From Polyporus tsugae (lineage: Eukaryota > Basidiomycota > Agaricomycetes > Polyporales > Polyporaceae), in contig JAHRBS010000007.1 in assembly GCA_024305745.1 (NCBI GenBank), forward strand, positions 1,612,001-1,676,000: a DNA stretch of 64,000 nt, read 5' to 3'. A program made the position numbers and the translations under genes. A model generated the notes under the pieces. That model did no database searches. It saw only the letters and a list, made by a program, of their open reading frames with translations, and was not told where the DNA came from. This document shows positions 34,768 through 47,094 of the stretch, in pieces (the first letter of the stretch is position 1; each line of letters begins with the position of its first letter).

Positions 34768-36324
34768 ATGGGTCTCTTCAACCGCAAGAAGGGTGGCGAC
34801 GACGAGGGCACCAAGAAGGAGAAGGGCAGCTGGCGGAGACCGGCAAGTCAGTGCCATCTCGGATGTAATGAATGGGTGAAGGCTTACATCTCCCTCCTTC
34901 TCTCCTCGTAGACACCGCCTTCAAGCAGCAGCGGCTCAAGGCATGGCAGCCTATCCTCACCCCTCGCACCGTCCTTCCGACCCTCTTCATCATTGGCATT
35001 CTCTTCGCTCCCATCGGTGCCCTCCTCATCTGGGGTAGCAGCCTCGTGCGTCTCCATATACCCACACCGCCCTGAGTTCCGTTCCGTCTAACCCGCCCCC
35101 GTTTCACTGCTCCCCAATAGATTACCGAAATCGACATCGACTATACCGACTGCGAGCTCCTGACGTCCCAAAATCTTACCAACACCTCCAAGTCCATCGC
35201 CTTCACCGACATCCCCTCATCCAAATACACCTACAAGTTGCGTGCCTCGGACTCTGGCGCACCCATCTCTACACCTCAATACGCATTCCTCGATCAGACC
35301 GGTACCCCCGGCGTTTTCAACGACACCGCCCACCAATGCGTCGTGCAATTCGACGTGCCTGCCGACATCGATACCCCCGTGCTGCTCTACTACAAGCTCA
35401 CCAACTTCTACCAGAACCACCGTCGGTACGTCAAGAGTCTCGACCAAAACCAGCTTCGCGGCGACCATGTCAACTACGGCACAATCAAGGGTAGCGACTG
35501 CAAGCCTTTGGATGTCGTCGGTGACAAGATCATCTACCCTTGCGGGCTCATTGCCAACTCAGTCTTCAACGGTACGTGTTTCTCTTAGCAGTCGCCCCTG
35601 AATGACGTCGCTCCCTGCTCCTCGCGTCCCTGGCCGGCACACACTCATCGGCACACGACGATTGACTGCGGTTTTGTAGACACGTTCTCGAATCTGACCT
35701 CGCCTTCGGACCCGTCAATAACATACGCCTGGTCCCAGAACGGCATCGCGTGGCCCGGCGAGTCCAAGAAATACACATCCTCTCCCAACTACCAGATTTC
35801 GGAAATCGCCCCTCCGCCAAACTGGGCAGATCGCTTCCCGAATGGTTACACAAACAGCACTCCTCCCCCAGACCTGGCAGCGGATGAGCACTTCCAGAAC
35901 TGGATGCGCACGGCAGGTCTCCCGACATTCACGAAGCTCTGGGGAAGGAACGACGGCGCGAAGCTCCTCAAGGGCCGCTACCAGATTGCTGTCAATCTGA
36001 GTGAGTATATGCGGTCCCGCTGATGGCACGGTGTGGGTGCTGACAGGTATTGCAGACTACCCCGTGCGTCCATACAAAGGCACGAAGTCGATCGTGATCT
36101 CGACAGTATCATGGATCGGCGGCAAGAACCCCTTTCTCGGATGGGCGTATGTTGCTGCCGCCGCTCTTCTCGTCGTCCTCGGTGTCCTCGGTACCATCAG
36201 GCACCTCGTTAAGCCCAGGTTTGTCCCCGCTTTCCATTCGTTTGTTTGCATGATCTCATACGTGTGGATGCTGCTCTCCTCCAGGAAATTGGGCGACATG
36301 TCTTTGCTTTCGTTCAACCGGTGA
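34768..36324 (+). CDS. CDC50/LEM3 family P4-ATPase flippase subunit, copy 2
   Basis: A paralog of the gene at 28653-30207. It starts [20 protein letters not shown], then [20 protein letters not shown] and the first helix [20 protein letters not shown]. The luminal domain keeps [37 protein letters not shown], then [14 protein letters not shown] and [20 protein letters not shown]. The second helix region is [20 protein letters not shown] and the tail is [12 protein letters not shown]. Introns fall at the same protein positions as in copy 1 (after the RRPA/SRKPA stretch, after the first helix, after NSVFN, after NL, and before KLGD). This shows descent from one ancestral gene. The luminal parts differ at many residues, so the duplication is not recent. 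Both copies lack stops or frameshifts. Confidence 0.92.
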
Positions 36325-36870
36325 CGATTCTGGTAACTACCCACCCTGTTTTTGCGTTTTCGTATTTATCTCGGACTACGCTACGTGTATATTCGCCTGA
36401 CCGCGTGTCAGAACCTGCCCAACGTAATGGAGTATCTCATGCTGTATTAGAACCACATTTTTATCCTCATCATCGTCGCTTTCCTGCGGCAGTGTGACTT
36501 GTCGGTCAAATGACTCTCAGAACCGATGAGTGCCCAAAGTGTGCCTACTTGTCACAGCCATGGTCTGAGTGGCTGGAGCAAGACGTCGTCTACTGGCAGG
36601 CGGTGCGTCGACGCCGAATGCAAAGCGCAGCTTTCTCACCCGATGTCAAAGCCATTGCGGTGCGGCGACGTGGTCTGCCACATCGCCATCCCACATATTG
36701 CGTGTCTGCCACCTCTGGCTCAGGTTTTTGTCAACCGAGGGCTCGTGGTACCTATATATTAGTAACGACCTGGCTGGAGCGACTCGAACCTGGCCTTCGA
36801 TAAACTCTCCGCGCACTTATAACGTTCCCAGCTGCATTCCCAACCTAGAGATTTACTTCGTCACCACAAC
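36325..36870. other. Intergenic region between CDC50 copy 2 and F-box gene
   Basis: About 550 bases. Plus-strand open frames at 36510-36803 overlap in two frames and match nothing known. A TATATATTAG stretch at about 36755-36765 may be part of the F-box gene promoter. Confidence 0.45.
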
Positions 36871-38782
36871 ATGTCGACCACCCGTAGCACTGGATGGTTG
36901 TCCCAAGCGGTGAACGGGTTGCTTGAACGTTTTGGGTCTCCTCCCTGCGAACCAACACACTTCCCAGACGCCCGCCAGACTTCCGCACTCCTGGCACTCC
37001 CCGACGACGTCCTCCTCCTCGTCTTCGCCCTCGTCGCAGAAGATGACCTCCTCGCGTGCAAGCAGGTACGAACTTCCCACTTTCCGTGCGTCTGCACAGA
37101 GTTCCGCGAGCCTCATCCCGCGCTTTGTTGCCAGGTTTGCCGGTCGCTGGCGCGCCTCGTCCAGTCCGACCTGCGCTGCCAGTACCGCATCGAGCTCGCC
37201 GTCAACGGCATGGCCGACGGGCCCCCGAGCGCCGTCGCCCTGCCCGATCGCCTCGAGCAGCTGCGGGCGCACCGGGCGCGCCTGCACAGAGTCCCGTTCT
37301 CGTGCGACGAGGGCACCTGGTCGAGGGTCGAGGGTCGCGTCCAGGTGCTCGCGTCCGATGGAACGGTCATGTACGCGATGCGCCGCCCGCAGGGGGGCTA
37401 CAACCTGGACATCCGGACCCCACCGTCCGCGCTGGCGGTGACTGGGGTGGGCTCGTACTGCTTGTCTATCGAGCTCGGCCAGGACAGTCACATCGAGACC
37501 TTGGACACGTCGCAGAACCTCTTGGTCATCTCTGAAGCTGTTCACGACAGTTGGTTCGTCCCGCTTCTTTGCAGAACCTCCGGGCATGGCATGCTGACTT
37601 TACGACTTCATGGCCACGCAGGGACATCATGGTCCATTTGCTGGACATAACGTCCGGACAGCCTCATTCAGCGGCTGCAGAACCAGTTCTCCGCACGGTT
37701 TCCGACCAGGGACGTCCGTTCCTCGTTCAGGTGCACCGACACTATGTCGCATGGTTGGTGTGGGCTCCCGGCCTGACCCGGCGCGACGTCGAGATCTGGG
37801 ACTGGAAAGCCAACCGTCTAGTCTGGGTGGGCACCCCTAGCCATCATCTCCCTGCGTCACATACTGACTATGGAACGCACTCCCTAGCGTCACGCCTTCC
37901 GACCCCAAACATCCTTCGCATTCCTCGACACCTCGCACATCCTCGTGACGTCTGGGCGCCAGGAAGTAATGGAGGTCTTCCGCTTCGATGACCCCGCGCA
38001 CGACCCTAGCCAGGACGTCGACGCAAAGCCCTTCCTCACCATGGAGCTCCCACTCGGCGCGTTCCGCTGCTCCGTCCACCACGACGAGCGCAGCAGGATC
38101 CACACATCGTCCCCCCCGTCCGACGTGCCCTTCCGCCCGGACCCCATGCTGTCCGTCGTCGCAGTCCGCTTTGCCATCTACGCCACGGGCACGGAGCTCG
38201 CTAACGCGCTCCTCCTCGTCCCTCGCGCGACGTTCCGCGCACAGATCGATGCGGCTCGCGAAAACAACGACTCGGAACCCGAGCGCCGGGTGTTCTGGCA
38301 CGAGTGGGGCCCCACCGGCGGCCTGCTCCTGAACCTCTCCGGGCCCGAGTTCGTCCCCCGCGTCGTGTGCAGCCCGTGCGGGACGCGTTTCCCCGTGCTC
38401 GTCCGCGACAAATGGAAGGCGGGGCAGGCGCAGGTCGTCGTCTTCGACCTGAACCCGTGGGCCGCGCGGGAGGCCCACAACAACGTTACCGGTAATGCGA
38501 AAGCGAGTGGGAGCTTGACGGTGATTAAGGACACGAGCAGCTTCCGCTTCCGTACGTTGCGCGCGTCGGTCCCGCATGTGGCTTACTTGGGCCCGAGGCT
38601 GTCGTTCCCTAAGGAGCACAAGCCGACCTTCGTGACCATGAACCATGATGGGTTCACAGTACAGGTAAGCACCGATCGTGCTTTAAAATAAGAGAGATGC
38701 TGAGCATTGCTACTCATAGCACGAATGGAAGCCTCCATACCAGGAAAGGATCGGATTTGGATACCAAACTTTTTTCATTTGA
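36871..38782 (+). CDS. F-box domain protein
   Basis: F-box proteins present substrates to SCF ubiquitin ligases through Skp1. The F-box starts about residue 35: LLALPDDVLLLVFALVAEDD, LLACKQ, then after an intron VCRSLARLVQSDLRCQYRIE. The rest, about 480 residues, resembles the variable, probably beta-propeller-like C-terminal part of the expanded basidiomycete F-box families, for example VEIWDWKANRLVW and SFAFLDTSHILVTSGRQEV. The last intron (gtaagc...catag) joins HDGFTVQ to HEWKPPYQERIGFGYQTFFI and the stop is at 38780-38782. Introns were placed by eye near 37067, 37553, 37834 and 38666. The substrate is unknown. It converges on the HOOK gene with under 200 bases between. Confidence 0.8.
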
Positions 38783-38967
38783 TCGTTAAGCTTTGCCGCT
38801 GCGTTGTCCCATTTCACTCGCGTGTTCTAGGCCTCGGTAGTATCCCCCCAAAGTAGTCGTGAATGTCATACATACATGGATGTAAGCCGGCCAAAGTGTA
38901 AGTTGAACGTCTGGTATATAGGTCACCAATAAGGTAGGTAGCAAGGAACACGTCAGATCTTCTTCCT

Positions 38968-41900
38968 TCATCGCCGCAGCATAGGTCCGAGCTAAGGAGC
39001 GCGGTCAATGAGCGTCACGGATAACTGGAAGCAGAACTGTACTCACGGTCTGTCGTTGTTGCTTGAGCCAACTGGTTGGCCCTGGTTGTGACTGCTGCTT
39101 CGCATAGCCAAGCTGGTCTCGTGCTGTGTGCATGCCCGAGGTGTGGATGACGCTGAGCATGAGGACCTGTTCTCTCCTGTAGCGATTTGTAGCATCGGAA
39201 AGCAGCCGCTGCAAACTGGAGGTTAGGAGCACATCGCTGTCGATCCCCGAGCGATTCTCACCTTCTGACGTGCGAGGTCTTCCTCCAGTATCCGAATCTG
39301 CGAACGATAGCTGTTCTCCGCTTCTTCGAATGCTCCCTGGTTTCGTATGAGCAGAAGCAACGACATGAAAGGGAGGGATCTACGCACAGAGGACACGCTT
39401 CCGCCAGTCTTCGCGTGCTCTTCCTTGAATAGCTTGTCTTGCTGCTTAATGAACTACAGACACGAGAAGTTGGGCATGCTACCACGATTTGGTGGCAAAT
39501 AAATACATACGGCCTTTGCCTTGATAAGCTTCTCTTGTGCAGTCTTGTGCTGTTCCTTGAGGCTGACATTCTCCTCGTGGAGGCCGAGCATGCGCTGTTT
39601 GATGTCCTCGGGCACGTCTTTCCCGGAGAGGGAGGCACGAAGGTCGCTGAAACGGCGTCAACGTGTAATTCATACAACCTCAAATAGGTGCCACTTACCC
39701 AATGGCACGTTCGCGCTGGAGCATTCGGTCTCGCTGGTCGATACCCTCGCTCTGGAGGTTGACCTTCTCGAGGAGGAGGCCATTGACTTGCTCAAGTTGC
39801 ATCTTGTTCTTGTCCGAAAGCTCCTTGATTAGGGTCCGGAGGCGTTCGACCTCCGCTTCCAGTTCTGCCTTATCCTCGTCGACGGACTCCCGAAGGGTCT
39901 TGAGAATGTCAAGCTGGTCGCGGTTGACAAGGGTCACTGATGAGACGGTCATCAGCCCATGCTCATATGAGGCGGGACGTGAGAGCTTACAGTCAGACTT
40001 GGCGACGGTAAGCTCCTTGTTCATCGCCTCGAACTTGACTTCAAGCTCGGCATGGTCCTGCCTGAGCTTGTCAAGCTCGTCGACAGTCTCATTGAGACGT
40101 TGACGGAGGGCAATGGCAGCCTCCGCTCTGTCCCTATGTTAGACATACCATACTCCATCGATTTGACCAGGACGTACCCATCACCCAGCGACTTGCCACT
40201 CCTGATCTCCTCGAGATCATTCTGCAGGATGAGCTTCTCGCGATGCGCAGCCAGGTAGTCCGCCTCATAGCGCGCCTTCATGCGATTCGCGTCCTCCAAC
40301 AGGTTCTCCAGCACGAGCACGCGACTGGCATCTGCCTCGTTCTTGCGAACGGCCTCGAGCTCGCGCTGGAGCTTCCGTACTTGGAGTTTAAGGTCCGTCA
40401 TAGTCGTGCCAGTGATGGCGGTATCGAGTTCCTCGCCGAGACCAGCGACGTCGTCATCGACATCTGCGGGTGCCTCGCCGTTGCCAAGCAATTCGGCCTC
40501 AGTGAACTCGTTCATGTTACCTGTAGGCTCGCCATCCGGCTGCGGGCGTGCGCGCGATGCGGCGACCGGCCGTTGTGAAGTGAGCTCGAGTTCGCGTACG
40601 CGCTCCTGGTAGAGCTCAAGGGTCTCGGAGTCCTTTGCGCGCTCTTCCTGGGTAACCTTAAGCTTCGTCTTGGTCTGGTCGAGCTCGAACTTGAGCGCGT
40701 CGATCTCTTTACTGCGCGCAGAGGTTTTGGTCTCGAGCTCCGCAATCTGGGACTTGTATGACTCCATGAGAGGCTTGAACGCCGCGACCTTGCGGTACTC
40801 GTCCTCGAGCGCAGCATTCTTGTCTACAAGGTCCGCATTCTGTTTCTCCAATGCCTACAAGAGACTGAATATTTGGCGAACAACAAACCGGAAAGTCATT
40901 CACCTTGACTTGTTGTCGCATGTCCGCAGATTCCTGCAGCTTCTTCTTGTACTTCTCCATGACATTTTCCGTCTTTTGGAGCTTATCAGCTGCATGTCGG
41001 TACCTATCGAGACTTCGTTTGGACACCAGCGGCAAAGCGCTTTAAATGCAGGAAACGTACTCGTCAAGCTGGTCCTTCAGCCTCGTAGCCTCGTCTGCTC
41101 TTGCTTGGAGCTCATCAACTTTGCGAGTGAGATCGGTCACCAACACTGTCTGCTTGTCGAGCTCGGTCTCAGCCATAGCCAGGTTATCCTCGCTCTTTTG
41201 ACTGGAACCCTCCTTTCAGTATCAGCTGCTTAGAAATGAGACCATCGCCCATTCTGAAACTCACAGGTCTGTCCGTAGGCGGTCAATTTCGCCCCGAAGC
41301 ATAGCATCTCCCCTGACGTCAACGCGCTTGCTGCTGCTGTCCGCCTCACGTTGTGCTTGTCTGAGCTGAGCAACGGCATCGTCCTTCTCTGAGGTAATAT
41401 CGTCAAAGTTGGTTTGCAATGTGCGATGTTCCTCCAACAGAGATTGGTACACCTTCTCGAGCGTCTCCTTCTCCGAGAGTATTCGACTCCGCTCCGATTG
41501 GATTTGGTAGTAATGGTCGTCCCTGCATTGACCACACGGTCAATGCAAACTGCACGTCCCGAAATCGATCTGGTACCCACTCGGTCATGCTCGCCTCCAT
41601 GCCAGCATCCGCGGAGCTCCGGACTTTGGTCATAATCTACGCAAGCAATGTCGTAGGGAATATAGCGCCAGGAACTGCGATGTACGTACCTGCTCAATGA
41701 CCCGCATGAGCGAGTGCTGCTCGGACTCGGTGAGCTTCTGTATTCGCTCAATGATCTCCTTGTTCTTTTCGCATTGCACGGCAATCGCAATGGTCAGACG
41801 ACACATGATGAGGGTAGCGTTCACATTGTAGTCCTTCGCGATCTCCTGCAAGTCCGGCACCTCGAGGGCTCCTGTCGGCTGGTGCAGCACTTCGGAGAAG

Positions 41901-42204
41901 TACTGTGTCATCAACCGGTATAGTTTCTTCAGGGCGGAGAAGCGCAAGACCCAGTTATCTGAAAGTTGGGCCGCCGGCCGCGCGGGCTGGCGGAAGTACT
42001 CCACATCGCTATAGCAGCACGCGCAGGCGTTAAAGGCAAATGTTGCGGACAATCGAGTTGGGACACGCACACAATGGAGAGAATCTCGAACAAAGCTGCT
42101 CCATCGGACAGGTCTGCGACAGTGGTGACCGGGCGTGTGAGGTCGAAGGTGGCGAAGAACGACAAGAAGGCATTCAGGTCCTTCTTCTGGGAGTCGACGG
42201 ACAT
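38968..42204 (-). CDS. HOOK: HOOK family dynein-endosome adaptor
   Basis: Fungal HookA links early endosomes to dynein and supports long-distance transport in hyphae. The N-terminal HOOK domain starts MSVDSQKKDLNAFLSFFATF, with TVADLSDGAALFEILSIV, then LSDNWVLRFSALKKLYRLMT, and MCRLTIAIAVQCEKNKEIIE, the helix that contacts dynein light intermediate chain in the family. RIQKLTESEQHSLMRVIEQV leads into a long coiled coil (about 41450-39250), with phrases like LKLQVRKLQRELEAVRKNEA and RVRELELTSQRPVAASRARP. The C-terminus reads YRREQVLMLSVIHTSGM, then SWLKQQRQT, and after a last intron LGPMLRR, stopping at 38968. About twelve introns; roughly 800 residues. It is divergent from the RTCA gene. Confidence 0.88.
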
Positions 42205-42523
42205 GGTGAGGGAGTGGCTGCGGCTGCTTGCTTGTCTAGAACAGGGGGTATATACAAGCTAGCTGAGGTATCGTCAGAGGACAAGTCTAGGAATGAGCGG
42301 GGGAGGCACCCGCAGTTGTCGTCGTGAGCGCAGGAAGCAGACCCAAGTCCCCGCATGCGCGGGATTCGCGTCCCGGAGTCGCGGACTCGGGCTCGGGTGT
42401 GCGCTGCCTTGAACCTTCTGTCCACCATCACCATGACTCAATTCAACCCCCAGTTTGATCATATGAATAGGACCTTCAGTCTTACAGACCACTTCCATCA
42501 CCTTCATCGGATCCTCAACCTAG
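42205..42523. other. Divergent promoter region of HOOK and RTCA genes
   Basis: About 320 bases between the start codons of two divergent genes. It must serve both. No clear TATA box or repeat is visible. Confidence 0.5.
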
Positions 42524-43829
42524 ATGTCGTCGGGAGAAACACTCGAAATTGACGGTAGCGTACTCGAAGGAGGCGGTCAGCTTTTGCGCATCGCGGTTGG
42601 GCTCTCCGCTCTGCTCTCAAAACCCATCTCTATCAACAACATCCGTGCTAATCGCACCCCCCCTGGTCTGAAATACCAGCACGCGGCAGGCGAGTCTCTT
42701 TTTAAACATTCAAGGGAAGGCTCCAATTGACCAGCACCCACACAGGCCTTCGCCTCGTCGCCGACATCTGTTCCGCACGGCTCAACGGGAACGACACTGG
42801 CTCGAGCTCAGTCGAGTTCCATCCACAAGCCCCTCCCCAGGTATCACAATCCTACTCTGCAGATCCCGGAACAGCGGGGTCCATCGCGCTGCTGCTCCAA
42901 GTCTCCCTGCCGTGCTTCATCTTCTCCCCTTCCGTCACCAGCTCTTCCACTCTCCGCCTTCGTGGAGGGACGAACGCCACCCACTCTCCCCAGATCGACT
43001 ACACGCAACATGTCTTCCTACCCTTCATCAACAAGCACTTCGGCCTAGAGCCAACGCTGCGTGTCGTGAAGCGCGGCTACTACCCCAGAGGTGGCGGGGA
43101 AATCCACGTCTCGATCCCTCCCGTCGCTGGCCCCCTCCCCGCAGTAACACTCACTGACCGTGGCGAGATTAGGAGGGTCTATGGAAGGTCCTTCGTTGCT
43201 GGTTTGCCCAAGTCCTTGGCCGACTCCATGCGCGCAGCAGCAATCAACACGCTAGTAGAGTCCGGAATTAAGGAAAACCGCATCAAGATCGAAGCATTGC
43301 GCGAGAAGCCGACAGACGCAGTAGGGAGTGGTTCGGGCATCGTCCTTTGGGCGGAAACGGACGAAGGATGCGTTATTGGAGGTAGCGCGCTCGGTAGGAA
43401 GGGTATTGACGCCTCCAAGGTCGGCGAGGAGGCTGCGAGGGAGCTGGCGAACAATCTCGCGCACGGAGGTTGCGTGGATGAATACATGCAGGTGAGTACC
43501 GGAACGTCTTTGTGGCATTGCGGACAAGACTGAGCACATGCCGGCCGTCCCAGGACCAGATGATCGTCTTCCTTGCTCTCGCCAAGGGCAAGTCGAAGGT
43601 GAAGACAGGCCCGTTGACGCTCCACACGAGGTAAGCGTCTTGCGACTTCTGCGTTGCATCTCATGACCCCGTCTAACGAAATGCCAGAACTGCAATATGG
43701 GTCATCGAACAGCTCTCATCCGCCAAGTTCCACGTCGAAGAAACTGACGGTGGCGCAGTTATCGAGTGCGATGGCATGGGCTACTTACCACCTCCGCCGG
43801 CACCCGCGTATCAGGTCATACATGATTGA
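42524..43829 (+). CDS. RTCA: RNA 3'-terminal phosphate cyclase
   Basis: Converts RNA 3'-phosphate ends to 2',3'-cyclic phosphate using ATP through an AMP-histidine intermediate. The start [20 protein letters not shown] is typical, followed by [19 protein letters not shown] and, after an intron, [17 protein letters not shown]. The family signature [20 protein letters not shown] is present, as is [17 protein letters not shown]. The C-terminal [15 protein letters not shown] carries the histidine at the usual nucleotidyl-acceptor position. This favours an active RTCA cyclase over the inactive ribosome-biogenesis relative RCL1. The last exon ends [13 protein letters not shown] and stops at 43827-43829. 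Length is about 370-380 residues, normal for the family. Three introns. Confidence 0.92.
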
Positions 43830-44728
43830 CCCCGTCAGCCTTCGTTCTACCGCCCGTTCCTGACGCCTGCGGGCTCTTCTATACACACCGCCTCTGGGCG
43901 TTTCGTGTATTGTATCTCCTGACGCCGCAAATACTCACCCAGATATCGATGCATTAGGTACGGGGAGCTTCGCGGAGCGCTACTTGTGCAACATGGGGTC
44001 TACGCGATCGCCGGACGATCTCCGTAGTGTATAGTGTACACAAATACAAATGACTCCTAGCCGGGTTTCATTAATCATTAGAGAGCCCGCCGATCGAAAA
44101 CGTACAATGGACGTCTGTGTATCCTCGCGCTAGACAACTGCTTGGTGGCGGTGAGTTACTAAGTTCTTCCACGTAACTAAACCTTAGCGTTCATTTGTTT
44201 CGCTATCGTATCCATAATTGGGACTTGCTGTAGGTGTACATGGCTGAGCGCGGAAGACCGGACGTCACTAACTTAGTTCCTTGGACAAGTTGAAGTTGCC
44301 AGGACAACCATGCCATATAATAGACTCGAGGGTCCTGACGGAGTAGACTCAGCAGAAGTAGACCAATTGATGAGTGGGTTCATTGACAGTCCGTGGATAT
44401 GCTAGGTACACTACTAGTGCATACTCATACATCTCATGATCCAGCTACTTCTTGTCATCGACAACTACAACAACTTAATACAGCTACCACAAAAAACAAC
44501 ACATGCCAGGAACGAGGCTCACGTAAAGACCGACTAAAAGAAATCGAATATGAGGCGCGGGCAACAACGGATGCCCCGTACTCTCACACAAACAATGTGC
44601 CGTATGATAACCCCGAGAAGGAAAGGGAAGGAAGTAGAAACCCAAAGACGAAGCGAAGCTACTACTGCCCGTGAATCTTCGTAAAGTACATAACGGACAG
44701 TGAAAGAGTGGATCGCGCGCGGGGTTAC
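43830..44728. other. Convergent gap between RTCA and GH13 genes
   Basis: About 900 bases holding the 3' ends of two convergent genes. A plus-strand frame at 44393-44674 is lysine- and threonine-rich with no match I recognise and is probably chance. Nothing else is seen. Confidence 0.5.
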
Positions 44729-47094
44729 CTATAGTGCCCAAGTCCATAGGACAGCCGTCACGACGGCGGAGTAAGCTGCTGACATGGACATCGATAGATA
44801 TCTCTGCCCCTGCGCGCTATTGGAGCTGGTGGCTTCCTGTACACTTCCCGTCGACGTCGTTGCGAGGGTGTGCCCGCAAATGCCAGAGCCAACGAGTAGA
44901 GCGTCGGGGACGATGACGGCGGGCTTACCGCCGTCCACATAGCTGACATCGAGAGTGCCACCGCTGCCAATTACGTACTGGGTGCATGAAAGGATGCTAT
45001 AGTGAACGACGCTCGTGGGTGAGGATCGTTGTATCAATCTGGCGTGGACGCAGATGAAACGTACTCAGTGGTGGGGGTGTCGGTCTTCATGCCCGTATCA
45101 GCCCAAATGGAGACGTTCGCAGGCTAGGAGAACAGCAATCAACGGTCGAAGAGCGCAAGCTTCAGCGCGAACACTTACTGGAGAACCGACGTTCGTCAGC
45201 ACAGTGATGATCGGTCCCTTGTTGAACATGATGCTTTGGGGCGTTGCGCTAAGCACTTCCATCTGCGTGGTTACCCATTCGGAGGAGCTGTTGATCATGA
45301 AGTTCCGGAACTGGTTGAGCTTCGCGATCATCTGGTAGCTAGAGCTATTGGCGTATCCAGACGGCCAAAGCGGCTCACGGTTGAACTGTCGATATCGCTA
45401 AGTAACTGTTGACGAGGGGCAAGGGGCATCTGCAATACTTACAGGATCTGCGTTGCCATTGAAGCCCTGCTCCTGCCCGTAGTAGACAATGGGGATGCTA
45501 CGAATCGAGTTCAAATCCGCTGTTCCCATAAAAATTATGAACCAGGACACACACCCGTCAGACATAAAACTGAAAGTCATTGCATTCCACAGGGTTTGCG
45601 GGTCGACGGAGAGGCTCGCCCAGCGAGGAACGTCCTGGTCCTCGAGGAAGTTACCGAGCAGCGTAGGGTCCTATGGTGACCACCAGTACGATAAGTGACA
45701 GCATCCGACGGTTACAAGTGTAAAGCTGACCGTCGACTTTGCCTTGATCTGAGCAACCATGTCGGTGAGTGCGCTCATGTTCTGAGGTCCGGGGATAGTG
45801 AACGCCGAGACAAGCGCATTGTACAGAGGGTAATTGAGGATAGCATCAAGAGCTTGCGACCCTTGCCATTGCAGTGCTTGTCTATGGACGCATGAGCACT
45901 GCGATCCCGCTCAAACGGCGCGCAGACACTCACCCCGGATCAGCGTCGAACACCTCCCCAATGCAGTACATGCCTGCCGCGCCGCAGAATTGGGGCCAGA
46001 AATCCATGTTCACGTGCCTGTAGTGTGTGGTCAACGCTTCGTAGTAATATTAGACCGCGAATGAAAGCTCACTTCGCCGCTAATAAGTGGAATGAATGTC
46101 GGGTAGGTTGTTTAGAGTTCAATGATTTGAAAGACCAGTGTTCTGATTTTACTCACCGTCGATACGAAGACCGTCGATATTGAACTCCTGGACAAGAGCC
46201 TTTATCCATGAGGAGTACGCAGACACGACGGCGGGGTCTTGGGTTTTAACATCCGGAAGGGTAACGTTAGTATCACCTAACCAACAGTTTTGTTCGCTGG
46301 TCGTGTTTCCCCATTGGATTGGGCAGTACTGATGATACTGTGACTACGGCAACAATCATCTCAGCAGATCCGCACCACAGAAAGAGCAAGATGCATACAG
46401 TACCTGGTCCGTGAACATGTATGTTGACAGATCGGACAAATCCGTCTTAAGTCCCATCACGTTGTTGACAACCACGTCCACCATGAGGAACCTAACGCCG
46501 CATTCCCACGTAAGATTCGCATGGCGGAGACATGTGCGACAGCGTGAAAGAAGCAGAGAATGCGGCGTTCAACACTCACATGCCCCGGCGGTGCACCTCG
46601 TCAGACAGTGCCTTGAGGTCGTCGGCGGACCCAAAGCGAGAGTTGAGTTTACTGGCGTCGGCGATCCAGTAGCCGTGGTAGGGGTCGCCGTAGGGTGTGC
46701 GGGGACCCTCGTAGTTCTGGGAGACGGGGCTGATCCAAACTAAGAGGGGAGAGGGGGGACATGGTTGAACGCAGTGCAGGCGGGAAAGTGGATGTATGCG
46801 CACTCGCAGTGAAGCCTGCGTTCTGGATGTAGTCGAGGTTGTCCTTGATCGTACTCCAAGTACCGCCGCAGAAGCTTTGCTGGGCAGGGTCACATTTCGT
46901 CAAATCCGAACCTTTTGGGAGAGCGTAGCGGTCGGTGATAACCCTGACGGGGGTTGGAGGTTGGCGAATTTCAGGCAGGCATGCAAGCAGGACACTCACT
47001 GGTATATGGAACGTTTTCTCCATTCGTCTGCAGAAGCGGCATGCGTTGAAGAGAGGAGGGAGAGGGAGAGGAAGATGTTGAGCAGGTGTCTCAT
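44729..47094 (-). CDS. GPI-anchored GH13 enzyme, alpha-glucanotransferase-like (amylase fold)
   Basis: A secreted alpha-amylase-family protein. Signal peptide [20 protein letters not shown], then [36 protein letters not shown] and [12 protein letters not shown]. The catalytic Asp is in [10 protein letters not shown], the acid/base Glu in [12 protein letters not shown], and the third Asp in [11 protein letters not shown]. Two substrate-binding histidines conserved in true amylases are replaced: region I is DVVVNNVM rather than DVVxNHxx (about 46461-46485), and region IV is EDQD rather than ENHD (about 45621-45655). Loss of both is known for the GPI-anchored Aspergillus AgtA/AgtB alpha-glucanotransferases of the cell wall. 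The C-terminus is Ser-rich and ends in a hydrophobic tail ([16 protein letters not shown]) that fits a GPI signal. About a dozen introns. So a role in cell-wall alpha-glucan is more likely than starch breakdown. Confidence 0.85.

Noticed and set aside
36760..36810. Possible tRNA (GGTTCGAGTC-like T-loop on the minus strand)
   Set aside because: The flanking bases do not form a T-stem or acceptor stem, and no D- or anticodon arm lies at the right distance.
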